64,000 nucleotides of DNA from a virus. The position numbers and the translations under genes were made by a program. The notes below the pieces were generated by a model. It was not told the origin of the DNA. It made no database searches and saw only the letters and a list, made by a program, of their open reading frames with translations. The DNA lies in IMG/VR virus record IMGVR_UViG_3300034073_005046, positions 1 to 64,000 of that record; one strand, given 5' to 3'. Every line of letters starts with the position of its first letter. The first letter of the stretch is position 1. Positions 46,581 through 54,801 of the stretch are shown one piece after another.

Positions 46581-49500
46581 ATGGCGACTCGGGTCGACGG
46601 AAACAGGGAATTATCTACTCTTCCTGAGTCTACTTTACTTCGAAAACTTAGGCTGAAGGTGCCTAGGCGCGAGGGCCAAGCGAATTTCATCGGCCTGAAG
46701 AGAAGTAATGCGTTGTCTGATGTCTCAGATTCTGGAGAGACTCTGGACAACATCCTTCGAAAGATCTCCCTTCTCGATGCAGCAGAGAGTAATAGGTACG
46801 GTGGTCCGTACAACGGGGTTGACTGGAGCGTAACTTCTGACTTCGTAGACGAAAATATAAACAAACAGTTTCTTCTCCCCTTATCCGGAGCGAGTATTGG
46901 TGGGGGATCGTTGGGTAGTCAGGTCTCCACCGACCCTAGGATTCGCATCGAAGATCGGATTAGCCTCGCCGGATCGTTTGTGGGAGATGGCAGCTACCCC
47001 GGTCTGCACAACGGACCTGATGCCCAGTTTTATAAAGACCCTGGACCACAGGAAATTGGATACATAGAATTTAGTTTTTCTGGCAGCAGTGTAACAGTAA
47101 CCCAGCTTAAGAATCCCGACGAGGTTACTAATCTGTTGGTGTCAGAGATACTGGGTGACCAAGACAGTGTTGTTCTAGACATAATCGGCTACGCCGACAT
47201 CGACTTATCGGGATCAGGAATCTCCTTAAGGATAGACTCCCTCGGGCCTGCATGGACGGTGGAAAGCGGCCTGAGTGGTCTGAATCAGATACGTAGTATA
47301 CTTGGCACGACTGAGTTTAATTCCACCTTATTTCGGATAAGTCGTGACTACTCCGTGCTCAATCCTCCTATCTGGTATACGGATGCCCCTGGCACAGAGT
47401 ACGATGAGTTTAAGGTTCGGGAGAACGTTGATGGGACTTTGAGGTCGTTGGTGGCTAAGAGCTACTGGTATAGCCGAGAGTACGTAGAATCGAGGTGGTC
47501 GGATACTGAACGCAGCCTAATTGGTAGCAATAGTGTCGCTCAAGACTCTAATATGAGGTGGGCGGATAACCCCTCTCCACTTCGTGGAGAGCAGTACAAT
47601 TGGGGGATTAGGTGGGATGGTTACTTGAGGATAGCCCCGGGAATTTACGGTCTACAAGTACAAACAAACGTCGATGTCCGTATCGATTTGGGCATAGGAT
47701 CCTCTAGCCCATACTGGGAAAATATCTTCGATACCAGATCTAACTCCGCCAAACAGTCGGAAGATCTGTATATATCCTCAGCGACTTTCAGTACCCCTCA
47801 GGTCAACGATCTGTTCAAGTATGCGACGGGAGATGGAGCTGATGACTGGATCGCGTATGTTCCTATTACCATCCGGATGTTCAGAGGTGGCCCGGATAGA
47901 TCGGATCTAACTCTGCAGATACCAGATGAACCCAATCTGTTCATCAAAACCACCCCTATATCCGCTGAAACGACATTCTACTCCCAAGAACACGAAATTA
48001 CTCTAAGCGGTACGGATGGAAACTGGAGTGTCGCGAGTGGGACGTTGAGCCAGATCATCGATGTGCTGGAAGATACGAGTGCGTCGGTTAGTTATCAACT
48101 TATTGGCCTAGGGGATACGATATTTATCTCTCCCATTTCCATAAACCTTACAACCGATGGTACGCTGGTGACTAGCGATACGACCGGCTTAGCAGCAGAA
48201 ACCTACACCCTAAGCATATCCCCATCTCGTAGTTCGGAGTTCGATAGTAATCTGACCGCTTTGTGGAAAGGACGCATCGCATCACCGAGTCCGAGCCACC
48301 AGACGTATACCGATCTCATTGATGGGAGTTATACGCCCGATCAGCAGAAAGTAGATTTCCAGTCTCGGCCGGAGTGGTGGAAAGTCAGTGAGGGACATCC
48401 GTTTGACAGAGACTTGACATTGTCCGACAACAATACACCGTTGGATGGTCTACTCAGGAATAGCTTTAAGTCTACTTTATCTTCTGATGCTCCTAATATC
48501 GGGTTATACGGAGACGGGTTGGGCGTATACTCATCTCGTCCCAATATCCTTATGGGCGAAGCGAGATATGATGTGGGATCTGATAGCCCAGGCTCTAACT
48601 ACATCGGGGTGTTGCTGGAGGCTAACAGACTGGGAGAGGGAGGTCGACTCATTGTCAACGCCCTGCCCATCAACAACTCCACTTTCTCTGCGGCCAATAG
48701 GCTAGGGCAAAACGACCTCGGTGGAGACCCAAATCACAAAACTTTAGCTTACAACAATGTAACTGACCGCATCGCTCAGATGTTCTTGTGGAACCCGGTC
48801 ACACCAGATGGCAATGAGAACAAATACTATCTGCATTCCGATTTGACCGCGTTGTCGGCCAGCGACGATCCTACAACTCTCGGCTTCCCTGCCTTCTCCG
48901 ATGCCACCTGGCTATCTCCCGTAACCATCTCAGCCACTGAAGTAGCCGATGATGATCTGTTTACCTCCGAGGTGGCCGGCTTCGTATCTCCCCTGACTCT
49001 GTCGGTAGAAAAAGTAACGGTCGGGGGATACGATATCCTCGGATTCAGCACGACGTTGCCCTCGATCCTAATCGGCGGTTCAGAGGTCGGCCAGTTTAGT
49101 GGGAAGTATGTTAAGTTTTACAACGAAACCGATCTCGCATTTCAGTATAAGTTTGTTGATACGGGGGAAGGAATTTCTTTCTCAGACATCTTGAAGCTAA
49201 CCTATAATCCTGGGTTCAACGCCACCCTGAGTGAGATTCCGAAGCCCCCTTCAGACCGGGTAACCCCGTTTGGTTTTGATCTGCCAGAGTACGGAGGCGG
49301 TCTGTGCTATCCGCCGTACGCTATCAATAACCCTCTACTCGAGGATATCGCCATTGACGATACCAACCTCTATGATGATCAGGTTGCTGGGTACTACGAT
49401 GTCTTTTGGGGTGACCATACTAAATCGGACTTAGGAGGTAATACTCTCACCATTACTGAAAAGCTCGAGTTCAACTCTACCGATATCGCCAGCGTAATCA

Positions 49501-49676
49501 CTGAGTTAACTCCCACTGAACTCCTAGATACCGCGCTAAACTCCTCGGATTATACCCACAGGCTTAGAATCGATGTCGCCTTAGACCCCACTCTCTACGA
49601 TACCGACCAAATCGAGCATATCGGAAATGGGGAAAAAGTAAAAGATTCGTATTACGCCTACGTCAACCTTGACTAG
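46581..49676 (+). CDS. Large beta-rich structural protein (baseplate/fibre)
   Basis: A 1,031-residue protein, not recognised. A helical N-terminus (about 1-70) precedes long beta-rich domains. One region (about 335-385: W-x-G-Y-L-R-I-A-P-G-I-Y-G-L-Q, then V-D-V-R-I-D-L) has the look of a PA14-type carbohydrate-binding domain but is not certain. Serine, aspartate and threonine are abundant, as in phage fibres. A late-type motif (46548-46564) is 16 nt before the ATG, facing away from the phoH region. Its end overlaps the converging 524-residue gene by 4 nt. It could be a receptor-binding or baseplate wedge protein. Confidence 0.6.
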   Translation: MATRVDGNRELSTLPESTLLRKLRLKVPRREGQANFIGLKRSNALSDVSDSGETLDNILRKISLLDAAESNRYGGPYNGVDWSVTSDFVDENINKQFLLPLSGASIGGGSLGSQVSTDPRIRIEDRISLAGSFVGDGSYPGLHNGPDAQFYKDPGPQEIGYIEFSFSGSSVTVTQLKNPDEVTNLLVSEILGDQDSVVLDIIGYADIDLSGSGISLRIDSLGPAWTVESGLSGLNQIRSILGTTEFNSTLFRISRDYSVLNPPIWYTDAPGTEYDEFKVRENVDGTLRSLVAKSYWYSREYVESRWSDTERSLIGSNSVAQDSNMRWADNPSPLRGEQYNWGIRWDGYLRIAPGIYGLQVQTNVDVRIDLGIGSSSPYWENIFDTRSNSAKQSEDLYISSATFSTPQVNDLFKYATGDGADDWIAYVPITIRMFRGGPDRSDLTLQIPDEPNLFIKTTPISAETTFYSQEHEITLSGTDGNWSVASGTLSQIIDVLEDTSASVSYQLIGLGDTIFISPISINLTTDGTLVTSDTTGLAAETYTLSISPSRSSEFDSNLTALWKGRIASPSPSHQTYTDLIDGSYTPDQQKVDFQSRPEWWKVSEGHPFDRDLTLSDNNTPLDGLLRNSFKSTLSSDAPNIGLYGDGLGVYSSRPNILMGEARYDVGSDSPGSNYIGVLLEANRLGEGGRLIVNALPINNSTFSAANRLGQNDLGGDPNHKTLAYNNVTDRIAQMFLWNPVTPDGNENKYYLHSDLTALSASDDPTTLGFPAFSDATWLSPVTISATEVADDDLFTSEVAGFVSPLTLSVEKVTVGGYDILGFSTTLPSILIGGSEVGQFSGKYVKFYNETDLAFQYKFVDTGEGISFSDILKLTYNPGFNATLSEIPKPPSDRVTPFGFDLPEYGGGLCYPPYAINNPLLEDIAIDDTNLYDDQVAGYYDVFWGDHTKSDLGGNTLTITEKLEFNSTDIASVITELTPTELLDTALNSSDYTHRLRIDVALDPTLYDTDQIEHIGNGEKVKDSYYAYVNLD
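47573..47591. repeat. 8-bp triloop inverted repeat inside 1,031-residue gene
   Basis: CTCTCCAC-TTC-GTGGAGAG, perfect. Confidence 0.75.
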
Positions 49677-51247
49677 ATAGCCAAAATCTTCGCATCTTTT
49701 GTAGTGTTATCCTCGTCGACGTAGGAGAATAGAGGCCAGGAGTCTACGATACCACGGATATTTTCCTCGACAGTCAATGTGCGGTGGTACACAAATCCGC
49801 CATCTTTTCCAGTGTCCGAGATGTTTTGGACCAGAGTCCCAAGCTGAGTGTTAAACCCCCGCACCGAACTGTTTGACAGAGCTGTGCCGGGTTTATAATA
49901 CCCCGCGCTAATCGCATAGAGGTTTGAAGTGGCAGGCTCTAGTCCTCCTGAACCATCAAACTGAGAGACAATCGGGCTCAAGTAGCTACGGCCACTTTGG
50001 CTGAAGAAGGGTTTGTCGTCAGTGCTGAATACGCGCTGGTATTTTTCCCCAGTAAACAACCAGATCCCTGGAACAGACACCCCGTCGATGCTTACTTGCC
50101 CTGGTTGATTAGTTTGGTCCCGTAGTTCGAAGAATTCAAGGTTAGGGTCATCGATGACGCCGTCAGGATCCCTAAAAACCACCCTATAATCAGACTGGAT
50201 ATTCAATCCGCTGAATCGGTTATAGGTGAACCCTAGCTCATTCTCGCTACTTTGGATCTTAACATTCTGAACAAAGCTAGAGAGGTCTGATCTAACCGAC
50301 TCAATGGAGTTTGAGATAGACCGTAGGTTAGAGGTTAGACCTGGTCCGGGCTCATAAGACTCATCATAGCTGTAGAACAGAGAGCGACCGTCCAGTTTGT
50401 ATAACTGAAGGAGGTTTGAAGACGATAATGTATCGTATCTACCTAGCGATAGAGTAGCAAACTGAAAGGAGTTATAGATCTCACCAAGGTATACCCACTC
50501 CTCCTCTTTCTCATCATATAACAGGAATCCATCCTGTCTCGCAGATCGGACGATATAGGTATACTTCTCGTTCTTAAAGGTGGCTTTATACCCAACCGCC
50601 CCGTTATCATAATAGACTTGATACAGTGCGTTGCCAGCATACCTAATGCACTTATCTTCTGCCGGGTCGTCTTCACCATAGCAGGAGGGTATAGGTTCAA
50701 GGATTTCGTCGGGCAGATAGTTGGTTCCCTGGCTAACAATCGACACATTGCGGCTCAACGTCCCATCTGCATTGACAGTCACTGCCACAATCGCATCAGT
50801 AGAGCCTGACTCAAGTCCTTTAACTCTAACCTGTACGGTGGCCGGATAGGCTAACTCAGTCCCTGAGGAAGTCCGGGCTTCGTATTGTGTCCCAGTACCA
50901 ATCAAGCTAATATTAACAATCGCACCCGTGTCAGAAACATAAATCGGTGCGCCTGGGTCGGAGTCTTCTCTTTGGTCCAGAGCTATTTCCTTGAACCAAA
51001 CCCTATTGCCCTCGGAGAAGGTAAAAGTATCGGTTACGAAACGTGTACGAAGCACAGTGTTTCCGTTCACATCGACGAACGGGTCGTTCACAGCCCCGTA
51101 GACTTTCTCGTTCTCCGATTCTAGTCGGCTGGAAAAGGAGAAAAGGCTGACATCTTCTTGAATCTGAGGTCCATACAGCTTCTGCAGTGCATCAATTGCG
51201 TTTAGGCCGTCCTCGGATAGGTTGTATTTAGTATAAAGTCCGGACAT
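49673..51247 (-). CDS. Structural protein, 524 aa
   Basis: Not recognised. It is beta-rich with a module at about 110-200 (G-T-G-T-Q-Y, V-Q-V-R-V-K-G, V-N-A-D-G-T) similar in pattern to the C-terminal domain of the 239-residue protein at 43683-44402. Y-rich and D-rich segments dominate the C-terminal half. It starts 4 nt after the stop of the leucine-rich-repeat gene, so both are cotranscribed from the motif at 54778-54796. Fibre, fibre-adaptor or chaperone roles are possible. The 3' end overlaps the converging 1,031-residue gene by 4 nt. Confidence 0.55.
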   Translation of the reverse strand: MSGLYTKYNLSEDGLNAIDALQKLYGPQIQEDVSLFSFSSRLESENEKVYGAVNDPFVDVNGNTVLRTRFVTDTFTFSEGNRVWFKEIALDQREDSDPGAPIYVSDTGAIVNISLIGTGTQYEARTSSGTELAYPATVQVRVKGLESGSTDAIVAVTVNADGTLSRNVSIVSQGTNYLPDEILEPIPSCYGEDDPAEDKCIRYAGNALYQVYYDNGAVGYKATFKNEKYTYIVRSARQDGFLLYDEKEEEWVYLGEIYNSFQFATLSLGRYDTLSSSNLLQLYKLDGRSLFYSYDESYEPGPGLTSNLRSISNSIESVRSDLSSFVQNVKIQSSENELGFTYNRFSGLNIQSDYRVVFRDPDGVIDDPNLEFFELRDQTNQPGQVSIDGVSVPGIWLFTGEKYQRVFSTDDKPFFSQSGRSYLSPIVSQFDGSGGLEPATSNLYAISAGYYKPGTALSNSSVRGFNTQLGTLVQNISDTGKDGGFVYHRTLTVEENIRGIVDSWPLFSYVDEDNTTKDAKILAI

Positions 51248-51251
51248 GATT

Positions 51252-54200
51252 TTACGGGTTGACTAGGTCGGCCGGATCATATCCAGCGTCGATGATTGAT
51301 TGGTATCGTGTGGTGGAGTTTGAGTACTCAGTAGATACGATGGTAGGGGAGGTGTCAGGGGATCTGTAAGTAAAGCCTAGGTCTATCAGGATACCCCTAA
51401 GGTTTTTAAACAAAATGGCGACCGGATTCTCCTCGATGATTTGCCTTTTGTCCGTTCGGGTCTTGTAATACGTACCGCTCACCAGCGATCCTGGGATAGA
51501 TACAGTGCGTGTTCCTACCTGAACCTCAACTGTGGTGGTGTTACCCTCCTCATCGGTAAGGGTTCTTTCCTCGTAAACCTTAAACAGTTCGTTTCGATAC
51601 AACGAAGTAACAACATCGGATGCAGCGGAAACTGTTACTGGGAACACTTCGGATTGGGTGTAATTTTCTACCCCCGCCTTATTAAAGGCTAACCTAACCC
51701 TGCAGTTACTAAAGCGTCTACTTGCATCGAGGGTGGAGACTTCGGAGATTATTTCTCGTATCTTCTCAGTGCTTAAGCTATTCCTAGAGAGATCGATAGT
51801 GATTCTTCTGCTATTGCCCGTGAAGATTTGGCTTAAGCTGCCGGACTCATAGCCCGATATAGAGTTTGCGCTGAGGTCGAGGGCGGGATAGGAGTCGTCT
51901 CGTATATTAGAGAGGTTGGCACGGATGTTAAGAGTACCAGACAACTTACAATTACTCGCCCTAAACACAAGCAATGAGCTAAACCCTGTACCGAACCAGT
52001 CAGAGGTGTTGATGGTTCTCCGTACGAAGTAGAGAGGGGATGGGACTAAGCCGGGTATATCAGAGTCTATGGTAACAGTCGTATTTGTGACAGACAAGAC
52101 CCTTGCGAGATCCGGACCCCCCTCTGATGCTCTGATTACGTCGTTCACTTGGACCAACTGCTTGAAGTTACTTGCACCGGTAAGGGTATAAACGTTGTCG
52201 TCAGGGTCGGTTTGCGTAGATCGGACCATAGAAAGTCCAGAAACAGATGTCGATGAATCCGAGTCATTGACGTATTTGCCTCTCACCGCTGCGACTGACC
52301 AGTCGGAGGGATAGGTGGAAGGCAAAGAGTTGCTGATGTCTACGGTTTGAATGTTGGTGGTAGATGTACCCTGGAAAGTTGGCAATAAGCAGCCACTACC
52401 AGATGCGTTCTGACTATTAAACACCAGGCTACGGACATCTCTGGCAAAATAGAAGTTCGATGAGTTGATGCTGAGGTTTCTCAGATCGTAGAAGTTACAG
52501 AGAGGAGAGTATATGCTGATCGATTTGGTGTCTGTCTCATACTGTAGTTTGAGTGGGAATACTGGGAATTTACCGGTTAGCCCGCTGCGCTCGGTGTTTA
52601 GAGAGGTAAGGTTGTGTAGGTTATCCAGATCTCTGTTTCTAAAACGATAGGCTGGTGAGAAGTAGTTTACCGTCAGATCTGTCAACCTATGTTCGTTTCC
52701 AAGGGAACGAGAGGTGGCGAAGCTGGCGGGGAGAAGGTAACTTATCCCATTCGAGACCACAGCGCTGATGGAGTTGCAAGCCCCGATGTTTAGGGATTCT
52801 AGGCTTCCAGTATCCAGGGAGGAACCGAGGGTAGGCATTGGCCCGGTTGTCCCAGATCCGTACAGGGAAAGGGAGCGGAGCTTCGGTACACGTAGAGGGG
52901 AAGTCGGGCTAACGAACTGTGCTCCGCCGGAGAACGAGGCGCCGAGGGAAACCAGATTCTGCCAAACCGCACTCTGCAGATCGATATCGATGTTGGTGTA
53001 AGTGATATCGATGGAAGTAGTTGTCCCCGTCCAATTCGACCAGGATTCGGAGGGGTCGTTGATATAGCCGGTCAGATTGTTAATTCGACCATAGACTCCG
53101 GCTACATTAAACGAATTTATCTTATACTTGGAGATGTGGCTAGGGCCATTGATTGTGTTGTCTGTATCCGTTGCCGATGTACCAATCGCTTCGATGGGTC
53201 CAGAGGTCCCCGTTCCACTCACATTGTAGTCTATAATTCCGCCGTTGTTATTAATCTTGGGCGGTGTACCAAAGATTACTTGAATATCGAGATTATTCGA
53301 CCAAGAGACTGAGCGAAGGTTGGGGAAGATGTCGTCGAAGCGGGGATTTCGGCCGTAGAATCTACCGCCTAGGGAGATAGAGGTGAGGGCTGAGAATTGG
53401 CGATAGTCGGTACCTGCGGTGCGAGATTGGTTGAGGATATACTTCTCGAACAACTGATCTGACCAGTCATCCCCGTCTTCATTAATCATCGCACCGGTCT
53501 TAGGGATAGTCAGGTATCCCGCTGCGGTGTACAAGGGGTGGGAGAAAGAAGGTGTGGCCGATGAATTCCTAATATCGAACCAGCCCATTGGGCCGCTACG
53601 CCAGGTGTCGCCGGATCCGGAGAGGTCGAGGGTGGTAAGCGTGGTTCGGAGAGTTTTTAGCCAGAGGGGTAGGATTGTCATCGATCCTCCGGATACTCTA
53701 AAAGTCCGAAGGTTATTAAACCCTACCAGGCCGAGATCTTTGCGGTCCGGGAACTCCCTGATATCGATGCCCTCAAACTCGATGCCAGCCACCTTCTCCG
53801 GGTTAACATAGAGGTATAGGTAGAGGTCGTAGAGGTTCTGGTAACCGGTACTTGTAATATCGATGTCGAGGGTGTACGTACTGGATCCGGTTTGCTGAAA
53901 CTTTTGGTCTACTGGTAGGAAGTCTACGGCAGGTGAGTTAGGCCTTTGTTGGGCAGGTTGGATCTGGTAGCCGAAGAAGTAGGGGGCTACGGAGTCGGTG
54001 AATGTAAATCTGACTCGGCCTGTAGCCATCCGGCAGTACACCCGGAGAGGGGTATTCTTTGTGGCGAGTAATCTGACTGGGGTTATTGTTCCTGTATTTC
54101 CATTATCGATGTTTACGGTTATGGCGTGGGACGGGTTTTCGACGATGGGCGATTTAGCCAGAAACGAGGTTTTTGGTAGTATGATTCTATTTACGTGAGA

Positions 54201-54761
54201 ACGACGCCGCACCCTAATCGATTCAGGATACCTCGCACTAAGGAAATACCCTACATTGTCCGGATCAGTCTCTGCGTTGAACAGGCTAGCACGAGATGTG
54301 GAGAGAGCTACGGACTGTCTGACCGGGCTACTAAATAGGCTGGTACCTATTGTGTTGGACCGGTACTGTGCCCCCGCACACTGGATCGATCCGTTGTAGA
54401 TGATTGCGTTAGGTGTGTTGAGGGTGGGTGCTCCGATACCACCGAGGGGGAATTGGGGCGAATAAAATTCTTTGTTGGTGTATAGACGAGTAGGGATACG
54501 GTCGTTATATATCTCAGAGAGCTGGTGGAGGGAGGGCAGCAGGAGTCGAGATAGACCAGAGGCAGCCCGAAGATCTTCCCTACTGATCGATTCGGATATA
54601 CCATAAATGCGATCTAATATCTCGGGGCGAATGAGGATATTCCTCAACGCATCGCGTCTGTCGGAATCAAATATCTCAGCCAGATTACTAACGCTATCTG
54701 ACCTCAGGCCAATATCTGGACGTGAAAATCTGCCAAATCCGGAGAAAAATGAATCCGCCAT
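51252..54761 (-). CDS. Leucine-rich-repeat structural/receptor-binding protein
   Basis: A 1,169-residue protein. From about 345 to 1,020 there are many leucine-rich repeats of the L-x-x-L-x-(L/I)-x-x-(N/S)-x-L-S/T-G type, for example L-T-T-L-D-L-S-G-S-G, L-T-S-I-S-L-G-G, L-E-S-L-N-I-G-A-C, L-T-S-L-N-T-E-R-S-G-L-T-G and I-T-I-D-L-S-R-N-S-L. The repeats are irregular and interrupted by Gly/Ser/Thr-rich loops. The first 330 residues form a beta-rich anchor. Leucine-rich repeats bind proteins, so this could be an adhesin or fibre tip; they are not common in phage tails. Late-type motif 17 nt upstream. Confidence 0.72.
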   Translation of the reverse strand: MADSFFSGFGRFSRPDIGLRSDSVSNLAEIFDSDRRDALRNILIRPEILDRIYGISESISREDLRAASGLSRLLLPSLHQLSEIYNDRIPTRLYTNKEFYSPQFPLGGIGAPTLNTPNAIIYNGSIQCAGAQYRSNTIGTSLFSSPVRQSVALSTSRASLFNAETDPDNVGYFLSARYPESIRVRRRSHVNRIILPKTSFLAKSPIVENPSHAITVNIDNGNTGTITPVRLLATKNTPLRVYCRMATGRVRFTFTDSVAPYFFGYQIQPAQQRPNSPAVDFLPVDQKFQQTGSSTYTLDIDITSTGYQNLYDLYLYLYVNPEKVAGIEFEGIDIREFPDRKDLGLVGFNNLRTFRVSGGSMTILPLWLKTLRTTLTTLDLSGSGDTWRSGPMGWFDIRNSSATPSFSHPLYTAAGYLTIPKTGAMINEDGDDWSDQLFEKYILNQSRTAGTDYRQFSALTSISLGGRFYGRNPRFDDIFPNLRSVSWSNNLDIQVIFGTPPKINNNGGIIDYNVSGTGTSGPIEAIGTSATDTDNTINGPSHISKYKINSFNVAGVYGRINNLTGYINDPSESWSNWTGTTTSIDITYTNIDIDLQSAVWQNLVSLGASFSGGAQFVSPTSPLRVPKLRSLSLYGSGTTGPMPTLGSSLDTGSLESLNIGACNSISAVVSNGISYLLPASFATSRSLGNEHRLTDLTVNYFSPAYRFRNRDLDNLHNLTSLNTERSGLTGKFPVFPLKLQYETDTKSISIYSPLCNFYDLRNLSINSSNFYFARDVRSLVFNSQNASGSGCLLPTFQGTSTTNIQTVDISNSLPSTYPSDWSVAAVRGKYVNDSDSSTSVSGLSMVRSTQTDPDDNVYTLTGASNFKQLVQVNDVIRASEGGPDLARVLSVTNTTVTIDSDIPGLVPSPLYFVRRTINTSDWFGTGFSSLLVFRASNCKLSGTLNIRANLSNIRDDSYPALDLSANSISGYESGSLSQIFTGNSRRITIDLSRNSLSTEKIREIISEVSTLDASRRFSNCRVRLAFNKAGVENYTQSEVFPVTVSAASDVVTSLYRNELFKVYEERTLTDEEGNTTTVEVQVGTRTVSIPGSLVSGTYYKTRTDKRQIIEENPVAILFKNLRGILIDLGFTYRSPDTSPTIVSTEYSNSTTRYQSIIDAGYDPADLVNP

Positions 54762-54777
54762 TCCGGTTATACTACCC

Positions 54778-54796
54778 CTCTATACGAGCTTTCAAC
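54778..54796 (-). promoter_or_regulatory. Late-type motif before LRR protein gene
   Basis: GTTGAAAGC, 5-nt spacer, TAGAG; 17 nt before ATG 54761. Confidence 0.7.
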
Positions 54797-54801
54797 GAAA
54801 C

